DNA from: Xenopus tropicalis
Lineage: Eukaryota > Chordata > Amphibia > Anura > Pipidae
Length of the DNA stretch: 64,000 nucleotides
Direction: 5' to 3'
NCBI RefSeq assembly: GCF_000004195.4
Contig: NC_030680.2
Coordinates: 144,625,545-144,689,544, forward strand
This document shows, in pieces, positions 11,215 to 22,165 of this stretch (the stretch's first letter is position 1; every line of letters begins with the position of its first letter). A program made the translations under genes and the position numbers. The notes below the pieces were generated by a model that made no database searches, had not been told where the DNA came from, and saw only the letters and a program-made list of their open reading frames with translations.

Positions 11215-11411
11215 TCTGCGTATCTATATTTATGCATCAGAGGGAGCTGCCATGTGGTTTTCCCTTAGACAGTGTGAGGGTACAGCTTACTGTGTGCATA
11301 GGACATTCCTTCTGTGTATATCTGTATTTATACATATATGGGTGTAGGGAGATCTGTATGAAGCGCTGGCTTATTGTGTGCATGGAACATTCCTTCTATT
11401 GTATATTGTAT
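11215..11411 (-). repeat. Diverged copies of the 104-bp minisatellite, minus orientation
   Basis: CTTAGACAGTGTGAGGGTACAG, TGTGTGCATAGGACATTCCTTCTG and ATATCTGTATTTATACATATATGGG are the reverse complement of the unit that makes up 48525-49506. About two units are visible (ATTCCTTCT recurs near 11305 and 11388), with many substitutions. This is an older, non-homogenised relative of the later array. Confidence 0.75.
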
Positions 11412-11789
11412 CTATTAGCCGCCATGGCCTCGGGTAAGGCCCATAGAAAAACAGGGGGATATTTCAGCCAAGACAGGCAGTATGTCAGCTCACACTCATA
11501 GGTATAAATGAAAATATGCGGAGGATAATAGTGCCCCACAGAGCTGCCACTCATACCCCGCCCTACGCACGCATTCTCTCTCCACACCTGTAGTGACGTC
11601 GCACAGGTGGTACTTGGGCTTTCCCACCGGTCGCGCACTGCGCAAACACTTCCCCGCAGCCAAGGGCTGGAAGAGACCCATTATAAGGTAAGCAGCGCCT
11701 TATTAGTATAGTGCTATCCTTCAGCCACATTAATTAAGCCGCATTTTGAGACTTGTTTCGCTTTAACCCTTTCTGTGCTGACACGGAAA

Positions 11790-12903
11790 TACAGGTATAG
11801 GACCCATTATCCAGAATGCTCGGGACCAAGGGTTTTCCGGAGAAGGGGTCTTTCCGTAATTAGGATTTTCATACCTTAAGTCTACAAAAAAAATCAATAA
11901 AACATTAATTAAACCAAATAGGATTGTTTTGTATCCAATAAGGGGCAATTATATCTTAGTTTGGATCAAGTACAGGTACTGTTTTATTATTACAGAGAAA
12001 AGGGAATCATTTAACCATTAAATAAACCCAATAGGGCTGTTCTGCCCCCAATAAGGGGCAATTATATCTTAGTTGGGATCAAGTACAGGTACTGTTTTAT
12101 TATTACAGAGAAAAGGGAATCATTTAACCATTAAATAAACCCAAAAGGGCTGTTCTGCCCCAATAAGGGGTAATTATATCTTAGTTGGGATCAAGTACAG
12201 GTACTGTTTTATTATTACAGAGAAAAGGGAATCATTTAACCATTAAATAAACCCAATAGGGCTGTTCTGCCCCCAATAAGGGGTAATTATATCTTAGTTG
12301 GGATCAAGTACAGGTACTGTTTTATTATTACAGAGAAAAGGGAATCATTTAACCATGAAATAAACCCAATAGGGCTGTTCTGCCCCCAATAAGGGGTAAT
12401 TATATCTTAGTTGGGATCAAGTACAGGTACTGTTTTATTATTACAGAGAAAAGGGAATCATTTAACCATTAAATAAACCCAATAGGGCTGTTCTGCCCCC
12501 AATAAGGGGTAATTATATCTTAGTTGGGATCAAGTACAGGTACTGTTTTATTATTACAGAGAAAAGGGAATCATTTAACCATTAAATAAACCCAATAGGG
12601 CTGTTCTGCCCCAATAAGGGGTAATTATATCTTAGTTGGGATCAAGTACAGGTACTGTTTTATTATTACAGGGAAAAGGGAATCATTTAACCATTAAATA
12701 AACCCAATAGGGCTGTTCTGCCCCCAATAAGGGGTAATTATATCTTAGTTGGGATCAAGTACAGGTACTGTTTTTTTATTACAGAGAAATCATTTTTAAT
12801 AATCTGAATTATTTGATTAAAATGGAGTCTATGGGAGATGGGCTTTCCGTAATTTGGAGCTTTCTGGATAACGGGTTTCCGAATAATGGATCCCATACCT
12901 GTA
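11790..12903 (+). mobile_element. CAGGTATRGG-ended MITE with internal 112-113 bp tandem repeat (copy 1, 8 units)
   Basis: The left end, TA-CAGGTATAGGACCCATTATCCAGAATGCTCGGGA, is matched by the right end, CGGGTTTCCGAATAATGGATCCCATACCTG-TA, so the target looks like TA. The core holds eight units with GGATCAAG at 11963, 12076, 12188, 12301, 12414, 12527, 12639 and 12752. Units are nearly identical, while the head and tail differ more from other copies. Xenopus MITEs with internal tandem repeats have been described (I recall the names Xmix and Xstir, not checked). No coding capacity. Confidence 0.93.
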
Positions 12904-13004
12904 CTGGTGTGCCAGCGCTGTTGATTCTGCATTTTTACCAGGGTGCAAGAAAATCTATGGTAAACTGTGGTAATGCATGGCACAGAGAGGGTTAAAGAGG
13001 TGTT

Positions 13005-13635
13005 TCACCTTCAGGTTAACTTTTAGTATGTTATAGAATGACCTATTCTTAGCAACTTTTCATTTGGTCTTTATTTTTTATAGTTGTTTAATTATTTGCC
13101 TTCCTCTTCTGACTCTTTCCAGTTTTCAGATGGGGGACACTGACTATGGCAGGGCCGGAACTAGGGGTAGGCAGAAGAGGCGGTTACCTAGGGCACCAGT
13201 GAAGGGGTGCTAGACAGATATCTCTGTTGCCACCCCTAGTCCGGGATCTCTTTCCCCCGACACTTGGTTTCCCAGCTCTCCCTGCTTGTACAGCATCTCC
13301 CTCTACTACGGCATGGGGGGGGCAGGGGAAAGTGGTGGGGGCGAGGTGGCCGGCCACAGTTTTATTTTTATTGTTAGTTTTTATTACTATTCCTTCTATC
13401 TTGACCATCCTCTGTTCATATACTTGTCTCTCTTTCAAGCCACTGCCTGGTTGCTAGGTTAAACTGGACCCTAGCAACCAGATAGCTGCTGAAATTCCAA
13501 ACTGGAGAGCTGCTGAACAAATGCTAGATAATTTAAAAACCGCAAATAATAAAAAATGAAGACCAATTGCAAATTGTCTCCGAGTAGCACTCTCTAAATC
13601 ATAATAAAAGTTAATCTAAAGGTGAACAAATAAGC
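13005..13635. mobile_element. T2-type MITE interrupted by another element
   Basis: The left end, AGAGGTGTTTCACCTTCAGGTTAAC, and right end, AATCTAAAGGTGAACAAA, are T2 termini. The central palindrome GGTTGCTAGGTTAAACTGGACCCTAGCAACC lies near 13449. The family landmark GGGGGACACTGAC breaks off at about 13146 and T2 sequence resumes at about 13358 (TTTTATTTTTATTGTTAG). Confidence 0.85.
13147..13357. mobile_element. CAGGGCCGGAACTAGGGG-type insertion, probably hAT derived
   Basis: CAGGGCCGGAACTAGGGGTAGGCAGAAGAGGC is a terminus seen on dispersed vertebrate hAT-like elements. It interrupts a T2 MITE, so it is younger than its host. The right terminal repeat is not intact (GGTGGCCGGCCACAG), and I could not find a clean 8-bp duplication. 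Overlapping short frames here are not genes. Confidence 0.6.
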
Positions 13636-13639
13636 GGAG

Positions 13640-14330
13640 CAAGGTGTTACTCGTAAATAGGGTATATTTTATTTTACGTAATTGTACACGCAAGAGGCAA
13701 GCCGGGAGTTGCCCGTGGCTGGTAAAATGCAGCCTGTAATGGAATGGAAGTGCACGGGCTTAAGCTCAAATGCAGTAAATCATTGCGGAGTTAATAGGAT
13801 GAGCAAATTGTGTTTTATTGGCCTTTCACATGGGCCTAATGGGCATTCGCCGAGCGTCGGCGCATGATGTCATTGTGCTGCTGGAAAGGGATGTGGGCAT
13901 TTACACGAGCCAGGTAACGGCGTCACGTGGGCTAACTGCCCGTAGGCGGAAACCATGGAAATGCAGCGGAACCGACAGAGGGGGGAGCACAGATCCCATA
14001 TGGAGAGGCAGAATGAGGAGCTCAGCTCCCAACAAGAGCCAAAAAAACAAATGGCAAATTGTGCGCCGTGCTGCTTAAACCGCCAGTAAAGGGGATGCAA
14101 ACCCTCCCAAATGTATTTGCCTAATGAAAGAAAATGTAATTCTAAGCTGCATTCCTGTGTGTATTCATTCCGCCTGTGCATATTCCCATGTGTAGTTATT
14201 AGTGGGTGCGGCCACAATGTTTACCTTGGTTGGGGTATTAACTGTGCACAACCGTTTAAAAAATGCTGTATTTTTTAGCCACTAGAGGCGCTATTGTCAT
14301 AGTCAATAAAGAATGCCACTGCCGGGGTAA
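13640..14330. other. CpG-rich unique island with CRE- and E-box-like sites
   Basis: No repeat signature. Between about 13845 and 13980 there are about a dozen CpG pairs (CATTCGCCGAGCGTCGGCGC, CGGCGTCACGTGGG), a TGATGTCA and a CACGTG. A small open frame with a good start context follows directly (separate entry). This could be a promoter, an alternative first exon or a conserved element, but nothing in the sequence proves transcription. Confidence 0.35.
13955..14089 (+). CDS. Small open frame, 44 codons, function unknown (speculative)
   Basis: It begins in a favourable context (AAACC-ATG-G) just after the CpG-rich stretch. The peptide is rich in Gln, Arg and Glu, with a Cys-containing end (NCAPCCLNRQ) before TAA. 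A GCCA|gtaaag near the end could act as a weak donor, which would make it a short first coding exon. I do not recognise the protein. A 44-codon frame is expected by chance, so this is recorded mainly because of its setting. Confidence 0.15.
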   Translation: MEMQRNRQRGEHRSHMERQNEELSSQQEPKKQMANCAPCCLNRQ

Positions 14331-14586
14331 CCAATATAGCCACTCCTGCTAATCACTTGTACTGCAGTCACTATCGGTAGGGAGGCAGCATGTTATGCCC
14401 CAATCATTTACAGCTTATTTAAGGGGGAATGCAAAGAAAGACACATACTGCTGCCATATTATCACTTAAATCTGCAAGTCACTGCTCTAATGACACTGAT
14501 GTAAATAATTTATTATTCTATATTCTGTATGATTGCTCTTACAGCCATTGGTCTGTACATGATGATATCTCTGTGTATGGCAGCTC

Positions 14587-15172
14587 CAAGTCCGGCTTGG
14601 GACTCCTCCAGTTACATAGGAGTAGGAGAACCAATAGGTTAGCTGAAAGCAGTTCTGATGTGTAGCACTGGCTCCTTCTGAAAGCTCAGACTCAGGCACA
14701 CTTTACTGCTGCACTGCAAGTTGGAGTGATATCCCCCACCCCCTCCCAGCAGCCAATCAGCAGAACAATGGGAAGGGAGCAAGATAGCAGCTCCCAGTAG
14801 GTATCAGAATAGCACTCAATAGTAAGAAATCCAAGTCTGGCTTGGGACTCCTCCAGTTACATGGGAGTAGGAGAAACAATAGGTTAGCTGAAAGCAGTTC
14901 TAATGTGTAGCGCTGGCTCCTTCTGAAAGCTCAGACTCAGGCACACTTTACTGCTGCGCTGCAAGTTGGAGTGATATCCCCCCCTCCCAGCAGCCGATCA
15001 GCAGAACAATGGGAAGGGAGCAAGATAGCAGCTCCCAGTAGGTATCAGAATAGCACTCAATAGTAAGAAATCCAAGTCCGGCTTGGGACTCCTCCAGTTA
15101 CATGGGAGTGGGAGAAACAATAGCTTAGCTGAAAGCAGTTCTAATGTGTAGCGCTGGCTGAAAGCTCAGTGC
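14587..15172 (-). repeat. Inverted array of the 248-bp repeat, about 2.4 units
   Basis: AAGTCCGGCTTGGGACTCC (or a close variant) recurs at 14588, about 14833 and 15073, steps of about 240-245. It is the reverse complement of the unit at 9991-10702. The last unit ends in a shortened GCGCTGGCTGAAAGCTCAG. The two arrays are about 3.9 kb apart and face opposite ways. Confidence 0.95.
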
Positions 15173-15984
15173 ACTGAGATGGCGCCTACACACCAATATT
15201 ACAGCTACAAATACATTTGTTGGTTCAAGAATAACATTTTAAATGGCAGAGGGAATTATTTGCCATGTAATCAGCGTCACCATTGGTCTGCACAAGGCTG
15301 GGATAATGTATGTAAAGCCTAGCTCTGTATCAGAGGTATAACGTGCAAAATCACTTTTATTGTGGGTCTGTTGGTTACAAGCTCAGGATATTAGCAGTCT
15401 AAAACTACCCATATCTTGACAACCACAAAAAAAAAAAAAATAGAAAATTTCTGTAAATTGTAAAAGTGCTCAGTGGATCATGTAAAGTAGGTTTACATCC
15501 TTTATTTTTTGGGTTTAGATGCTCTTTAAGTGTAGAAAGACAGGACTTGGTGAAAACTAGTGGACAATTACTGTCCGAGAGATAACGTGAGATGAATTTC
15601 TGTATGGGGGTGTTGGGGGGCGATACACAGTGGTTTTGGCATGCAGATAAGAGCCGGGCCATTGATGAGAGGATTTTATGTTTCCCCTCACAGCAGGTAA
15701 GTGCATTTCCAGTGAGGTTTTTACAGCCCCCTCCCTTGCATTTGTATAGCCCCCCCTCCCCATTCTCAGCATTTATTCACATTCCAGGTTTAGTGCTGAG
15801 AGGGAGACGCACAAAGCACAGAAGCCAGTGGCTCGGGGTTCATTCTCTTACTGACATTCAGCAATAAACTGAGGAGGAGGAGGGTTTTTATTTAGCTCCT
15901 CAGAGAAGAACTAGTTACAGTCAACCCCTATAGGCCATTGGTTTTGGGTTCAACCCCTACATTGGTGTAACAGGACCCCCTTAG
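15173..15984. other. Non-repetitive stretch
   Basis: Contains an A run (15427-15440) and a donor-like CAGCAG|gtaagtg at about 15690, with no convincing acceptor or recognisable coding upstream. Nothing else is supported. Confidence 0.4.
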
Positions 15985-16147
15985 CTCATAAAGAATTGTA
16001 AGCTCTTTTGGGCAGGGCTCCCTTCCCCTCCTGCATCGGTTATTGATTGCTTTATATGTTACTCTGTATGTCCAATGTATGAAACCCACTTATTGTACAG
16101 CGCTGCGGGATATGTTGGCGCTTTATAAATAAAAATAATAACGAATA
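15985..16147 (+). mobile_element. Frog retroposon 3' end (TTGTAAGCTC ... TTGGCGCTTTATAAATA)
   Basis: It starts near AAGAATTGTAAGCTCTTTTGGGCAGGGCTCCC and ends TACAGCGCTGCGGGATATGTTGGCGCTTTATAAATAAAAATAATAAC, the A-rich tail. The same end occurs in an expanded form at 40350-41385. The family is not assigned. Confidence 0.7.
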
Positions 16148-16591
16148 TAACAAATGTAATTCTGTTCTGGCCAATGTTCCCTTTAATTCTATATCTGTAG
16201 GAAGGATTAATTCCCAAAGTTCCTGTAACCTTCCCACCCCCAGAGTTTGGCTTCCCGGGCGCCTTGGTGCCATTACTCACAGTACAAATTGCTTTTCAAT
16301 TCAACAAGCAGTTCAGTCTGACCTGATCTTCAGGGGTCAGGGAATAAGGAATAGGCAGGAACGGCCTGACTGGCTTCTGATTAACTCCACTGCTACTCCA
16401 GCCATGTAAACTCTCGGAGACAAATCAGGGTGAAGTGGCTTTGGCCATCCGTCTTTCCCATGTTGGGTTTTATCATTCCGGTGCATCCAATAATGCAGCT
16501 CTTGTAAAAGGTTGCCTGGCAACGAGCCGTAGAACCCCCAAAATATCATATGGAAGGAGAGGAGGTTGGCCAGAAAGAGAAGATATTGCTC
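16148..16591. other. Non-repetitive stretch
   Basis: Short overlapping frames on both strands, none recognisable. No array or terminal repeat is seen. Confidence 0.4.
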
Positions 16592-16798
16592 TTAGGGTGA
16601 AGCCACACGGAGCTACTAGTAGCAGCTACTTTTCTTGGCTACTAAAACAGACAATGCTGATCATTTACTCATAATTGTCTCCACGTGTGTTTTAGCAGAG
16701 GCAATTCTCAGTATTGTCTATGGCAGGGGAATTTTTGGGAGTTTAGTAGCCTTAAAAAAGTAGCTGCTACTAGTAGCCCAGTGTGTCTTCACCCTTAA
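16592..16798. mobile_element. Single complete TTAGGGTGAAGCCACA-type MITE
   Basis: The ends TTAGGGTGAAGCCACACGGAGC and GTGTGTCTTCACCCTTAA are inverted copies about 205 bp apart. The inside has GCTACTAGTAGCAGCTAC on the left and GTAGCTGCTACTAGTAGC on the right, and the shared CAGAGGCAATTCTCAGTATTGTC. This copy gives the basic form from which the cluster at 583-1516 was built. TTAA at the right edge suggests a TTAA target. Confidence 0.88.
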
Positions 16799-17209
16799 GG
16801 TGGCCATACACGGGCAGATTTAAACTGCCAATTCAAGTACTTTCGACCAATTTGGCAGCTTATCTGCCTGTGTATGGAGCCCCCTGACGGACTCACCAAC
16901 CGATATCTGGGCGAAAATCAGTCAGGTTTGACTTTCGGGGACTGCATTGGTTCATTGATGTCCTTGGTCCAATGGTGCCTATGCCCTCCATTGTAATTAG
17001 CCTGATATCACCTACCTTAAGGTGGCCATACATAAGATTCGCTCGCTTGGCGATGTCGCCCAGTTAGTTGGCGTAGTCGTTGGTGCCCATACACAGGCCG
17101 ATAAGCTGCCGAATCGGTCTAAGGGACCCATATGGGCAGCTAGAATCGGCCCGTGTATGGCCGCCTTTAGATCACCAAAGGAGCAGATTTAACACGTATG
17201 GCCACCTCT
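16797..17209. mobile_element. AGGTGGCCATACAC-type palindromic elements, two adjoining
   Basis: TTAAGGTGGCCATACACGGGCAG starts at about 16797 and TTAAGGTGGCCATACATAAG at about 17028. Inverted ends GTGTATGGCCGCCTTTAG and CGTATGGCCACCTC lie near 17153 and 17198. A related end (AAAGTCGGCCATACATGC) occurs at 45885. The first element lacks a clear right end. No coding capacity. Confidence 0.7.
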
Positions 17210-18133
17210 ATTCCTGGCTCCATGGTCTTTGGCTGCTCCACCTGATATGAAATGGCATTGCCAGATATACAGGCAGCAGTATCAGATCCTCTGAAATGAA
17301 ACTATTTCTTTTTCAACTATTGAACTGTTTGTTCTGGCTGATAACTGCTATCTGGTTGCCATGGTGACTCATAACTAATTTAAAAGCATAGCAATAAAAA
17401 TAAAGCCTCCCAATCAATATGCTTTCTGGTTGGTACCATAAGCAAGAATAGAAATGCACCCCCCTATTATATTAATAGATAAATGAAGGTTTCCTACACC
17501 CCAATAATATTGTTGGGGAATACTGGTTTGTCATTGGTTGGCTTGATGCACAGAAGGGCTTTGTTGACTGCATTAGGCCAGGATGGGTCCAATGGGTAGC
17601 TTTCAATGGATCTATATTATATGCTGTTTTCATTAAAGGGTACAAGGTAATTTTCCACCCCAGTCCCCATAGAGCTCCATGGGAAGGCATCATAGGAAAT
17701 CCAATCACCCAGTTCTTTTCCTCCAATACCATTTTGTTAAGGGACCACAGTAATGTAAGAAGCCTGAATGTGGGGAGGGGGCAGTGACTTATCTGTTGGG
17801 GGCAAAACTGATCTGAAAGTTGATTAATGGATATACACAACTGACGGTCTCCCACTAAGTGCTCTCGTTAATTGATAGGAGATTCCCATTATAGTTCCCC
17901 TTTAATGGTGTCCCGGCTGACACTGACAGATACAGTAGAATCCTTTTGTGCAGCCAGCTGGGCACAGAGACAGGGGGAATAATGGGGGAGACATTCCAGG
18001 CTGCAGGGGAACCTTTGTCGAGTGCCATAAAGGACTGGGGAGCTTGAAAAAAACCCATTTTCTCTAAATACATTGTAATATATATATTGTAAAAGCTGGA
18101 TTTGGCTCTGAGGTGCACAGTGTGAAAGCAATG
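17210..18133. other. Non-repetitive stretch with a possible X-box site
   Basis: GTTGCCATGGTGAC at 17355-17368 differs by one base from the RFX X-box consensus. A 127-codon minus-strand frame at 17472-17855 has no recognised pattern. No arrays are seen. Confidence 0.35.
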
Positions 18134-18193
18134 GTTTACTAGGAGGTTTACTAGGAGGTTTAATAGGAGGTTTAATAGGAGGTTTACTAGGTG
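18134..18193 (+). repeat. 12-bp tandem repeat, 5 units
   Basis: GGTTTACTAGGA is repeated with C/A variation (GGTTTAATAGGA) five times in a row. Confidence 0.9.
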
Positions 18194-18518
18194 TTTCGCT
18201 TCCCCCCAGTTGTCCCAGTTTGTGCTGCGCAGTATGAAATCAATGACCCCAGAAGTGGTCAGGATAACTGGGGGGGCAGGGCTTGGGAAACTGTGGGGGC
18301 TGCATGGGAATAACTGGGCATGACCATTTTTCTAATATTGTAAGCTATGAAGTTCCTTCTCTATTATGTTTTAGGTTTTAGTCTGTTGCTCCAACCGCTG
18401 GTCACCGAGGTAAATGGTACCTTAGCAACCATGTAACAGTTTCATTTCCTGACTAGATAGCGGCAAAACAGAAAAAAAATAATAAAGGGCAACTGTCCTA
18501 GAACAATATAGTCTACAC

Positions 18519-19081
18519 CAGGGGTCCTCAAACTACGGCCTGTGGGCCGGATACACCCCCCCCGTGGCATTGTCGGACTGAGCCGCCGGGACACGGGGAA
18601 AAATCCAGGTGGGCCCTGGTCCTAGTGGGCCCCGGCAGGCCAGACTTGACCCCTGCCAGTGCTTCCCCTGCCCGACTGTTCCTCCCCCGACGCGTAAAAT
18701 TTATGCACGCTTGAGGAGAACGTTGGGTGGGGTTAGAGAACATGGCCGGCGGGGGCACCTGCAGGGCCTCTGGTGCAGGAGCCCTGCAACCCCCAGTCCG
18801 ACCCTGCCCCGCAGCCATTTATCCACCTGCTTAAATGAGTTGCAGGCAGTCTCCTCCTCTGTCTACTACTGTGTCGGCGTTCTGCTCTGCCAACACAGGA
18901 GTAAACCAGCCCCCCAACAGTCTGAGGGACCGTGAACCCGGCCCTTAAAGGTCTAAAAGGTTTACGTGCAACGCGGGGACGCGCTGCGCAGAGCAGAATG
19001 CCAACACAGGAGTAGACCAGCCCCCAACAGTCTAAGGGACCGTGGACCGCCCCCCCCGTCCAAAAAGTTTGAGGACCCCTG
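18519..19081. mobile_element. hAT element, non-autonomous, 563 bp, with intact 8-bp target duplication
   Basis: The left end, CAGGGGTCCTCAAACT, and right end, AGTTTGAGGACCCCTG, are perfect 16-bp inverted repeats of the hAT type. GTCTACAC stands on both sides (18511-18518 and 19082-19089), an exact 8-bp duplication as expected for hAT. The inside is GC-rich and carries a second nested palindromic piece (CATTGTCGGACTG ... CCCCAGTCCGACC, about 18570-18806). No transposase frame remains. It sits in what looks like a very decayed T2 MITE (CTTAGCAACC at 18421). Confidence 0.93.
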
Positions 19082-19089
19082 GTCTACAC

Positions 19090-20042
19090 CTTGCTTTAAA
19101 GTTAATTGTCAGGTTAATATAACTTTTACATTTAGTAGCAGTTCTTGGCTCCCAGACTTAATAAGAGACCCAGACCCATCCCAAAAATACAATATCCAAT
19201 TGAGTTTTGGGCATTATTAGCTGATTTTGACCACATTCCAACGTTTCCCTTTACTCCTATCCAACAGAGCCCTCTCTTCTTTATTCCGCTCATGATTTGG
19301 TTATTTTAACTTTCCTTTATTTATTATATCTGCTCTTTCCTCTTGTAATGCTCTGGGCCGAGCCATAAAGGAACGAGTGTGTAACGGCCCCTTTTATTCT
19401 CGCAGCCCAGTCAGTGTTTTTTCTTCCATGAACTGAAATTTTCCAGCCTGACTTAATAAACTCGTATCTTGTAACACGTTTTATTTGCCCTTTTAATTCC
19501 ATTTGAAAGTTAATTACATAAAAAAAAAAAAAGACAGAGGAATGGCAGTTAAAACATGCCGAGTCTCCGCGGGGAGTTGCTGCGGCGCGCCTCGCCTTTG
19601 ATACGGCACAAACCCCTCTGATGCTTTTATCCAACGCGGATCTTTCTTTGCTGTGGGAAAGATTATCTGGATAATATTAGTGATTTTCCCAAGAGCAGAG
19701 GTTATTTCTTTAGAGTGTATAATCGGAGATTTTAATGCCTCAGAAAGCTCTCTCGCTATGCGGAGTTGTGCGGAGCGGTGACCTGCCCACGGTGCAGCGC
19801 TCTGTAATTAGTTAAAGCAGAACATTTTGTCTCGGAACCTTCTCCTTACTCAGCGAGGCTTAGTGACTCAAGTACCGTGTTAAAAGGTCCAAACTGGAGG
19901 TGAGTGAATCAGTTTTGTTCAGAAAATGGAATTAACTAGAATAAAGGCCTCACATTCAGACTAACTTTTCTTAGCTGTTACCCACTGCTCAAACCCAGTC
20001 AGTGTGGATCATTCCATTACAGCTGGTATGTGACTAAATGTC
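19090..20042. other. Unique island, partly CpG-containing
   Basis: No repeat signature. The part at about 19560-19800 holds clustered CpG (CCGCGGGGAGTTGCTGCGGCGCGCC, TATGCGGAGTTGTGCGGAGCGG). This is a candidate conserved element on composition alone. Confidence 0.3.
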
Positions 20043-20972
20043 TCTGCTTTATGGCTGAGATTCTAGCTATCTGTATAACAGAGCATTCTGTCACAGTGGC
20101 ACAGATCCTATCTGATCCCCCCTCTCCCATTGTAAGCAGCAGTCCTGCCCTGCTTTATGGCTGAGATTCTAGCTATCTGTATAACAGAGCATTCTGTCAC
20201 AGTGGCACAGATCCTATCCCCCCCCCATTGTAAGCAGCAGTCCTGCCCTGCTTTATGGCTGAGATTCTAGCTATCTGTATAACAGAGCATTCTGTCACAG
20301 TGGCACAGATCCTATCTGATCCCCCCCATTGTAAGCAGCAGTCCTGCCCTGCTTTATGGCTGAGATTCTAGCTATCTGTATAACAGAGCATTCTGTCACA
20401 GTGGCACAGATCCTATCTGATCCCCCCATTGTAAGCAGCAGTCCTGCCCTGCTTTATGGCTGAGATTCTAGCTATCTGTATAACAGAGCATTCTGTCACA
20501 GTGGCACAGATCCTATCTGATCCCCCCATTGTAAGCAGCAGTCCTGCCCTGCTTTATGGCTGAGATTCTAGCTATCTGTATAACAGAGCATTCTGTCACA
20601 GTGGCACAGATCCTATCTGATTCCCCCCATTGTAAGCAGCAGTCCTGCCCTGCTTTATGGCTGAGATTCTAGCTATCTGTATAACAGAGCATTCTGTCAC
20701 AGTGGCACAGATCCTATCTGATCCCCCCATTGTAAGCAGCAGTCCTGCCCTGCTTTATGGCTGAGATTCTAGCTATCTGTATAACAGAGCATTCTGTCAC
20801 AGTGGCACAGATCCTATCTGATCCCCCCCATTGTAAGCAACAGTCCTGCCCTGCTTTATGGCTGAGATTCTAGCTATCTGTATAACAGAGCATTCTGTCA
20901 CAGTGGCACAGATCCTATCTGATCCCCCCCATTGTAAGCAGCAGTCCTGTCCTGCTTTATGGCTGAGATTGT
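20043..20972 (+). repeat. 100-bp satellite array, 9.3 units (second locus)
   Basis: GCCCTGCTTTATGGCTGAG or a close variant recurs at about 20045, 20147, 20245, 20346, 20446, 20546, 20647, 20747, 20848 and 20949. It is the same unit and orientation as 2476-2945, 17.5 kb away, with near identity between loci. Variation again lies in the C run after CTATCTGAT. Confidence 0.97.
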
Positions 20973-21925
20973 AGACAGAGAATCCTATTTTGCAGCCCAG
21001 TGACCTTTTCCGAAATTCTTTCGCTATTCCACTGCAGAATAAACAAAACCTATTTCAACAAAGGGCACAACTAGGTAACAGTAAGAATATGTTGATGTGT
21101 TTTGGGCTGTATATAATAAATGTATCCTGTGCCATATACAGAATGAGGGGCCGGGGACACATGTTGTTTTGCTAGGGACATTGTAGTTGGAGTATCACTA
21201 ACACTAGGAATATCACTGCTCCATTCCCGCTCTCACTTGCTGTGTAACGAGAGCACCAGCTCATTACATGTTCCCTTTGCTAATTAGGAGCCCCGTGCCC
21301 TTGATACAGTGAGGTAACAATTAACCCGGTTTTTGTGCCTTGGTTCTGCTAATGGGGATCCTGTTTCACTCTGCAGGACAGGGCTCCATTACTAATTGCC
21401 ATGGTTTTATTTCACTTGCAATGGAGTATGGATGATATTATCCAGCTGGTTTAGGGGTGTAAAGTTTAGTGACCTATTAAGGAATAGGAGGGTTTCTAAG
21501 CTCTGGCCATGTTGGTACTGGGCATTAGGTTCTTCTATGGCAAACGCTAGAGAGAATCACCAAAGCTTCCTGCAGATAAAGCAGCTCAGGAGAATGGGCC
21601 GGATCACTGCCCCGACTCACCAATATATAATTGTATTATGCACAGGACTTGGAGTTTCAATGCCCAATGCTTCTCACTTTATATAATGTGCTGTTATATA
21701 CAGTGCCAGCACCCACTGCTTCTCCTTGGTTTGGGTGCCCAGTGTTGGACTGGGGTGTCCAGGGAATTTGAATTCCCTCCTCCAGACGTAGTATCACCTC
21801 CATTGTCGGACCCACAGGGATACCAGGAAAGTTCCCGGTGGGCCCAGGTGTCAGTGAGCCCTCCTGCTTCTAGCCATTTGGCCTAAGTCATTCCTTATTT
21901 TCCTATGGGAACAAAGCAACTAAAT
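20973..21925. other. Mostly unique; short TTGGACTGGGG/GTGGGCCC repeat fragment
   Basis: At about 21726-21870, CAGTGTTGGACTGGGGTGTCC ... GTCGGACCCACAGGGATACCAGG ... GGTGGGCCCAGG looks like a piece of the palindromic repeat also nested in the hAT at 18519. The rest shows nothing recognisable. Confidence 0.4.
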
Positions 21926-22060
21926 ACGGGTAGGGGACCTGTTATGCAGAATGCTCGGGACATGGGATCTTTCCGGAATATGGATCTCCATAACTTAAGT
22001 CTGTTAAAAATAATTAAGTATTGAATAAACCCGAGAGGATTTCTTATACTCTATAATGTA
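21926..22060 (+). mobile_element. Decayed head fragment of the CAGGTATRGG element
   Basis: GGGTAGGGGACCTGTTATGCAGAATGCTCGGGACATGGGATC and CTCCATAACTTAAGTCTG match the left head of the element family (compare 24419). The internal tandem units and tail are missing. Confidence 0.75.
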
Positions 22061-22165
22061 AAATTGGTGCCTGTATTGGTTCTTATTATATAAAATGCAT
22101 TTTAGTATATTCACCTTTTGCTTCTGTATATAATGTGCTTACACTGCCAGCACCAACTGCTTCTC

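Noticed and set aside
13870..14217. 115-codon minus-strand frame
   Set aside because: No family pattern; it lies antisense to the CpG-rich segment and may exist by composition only.
15681..15700. CAGCAG|gtaagtg donor-like site
   Set aside because: Good donor match but no recognisable coding sequence or acceptor upstream.
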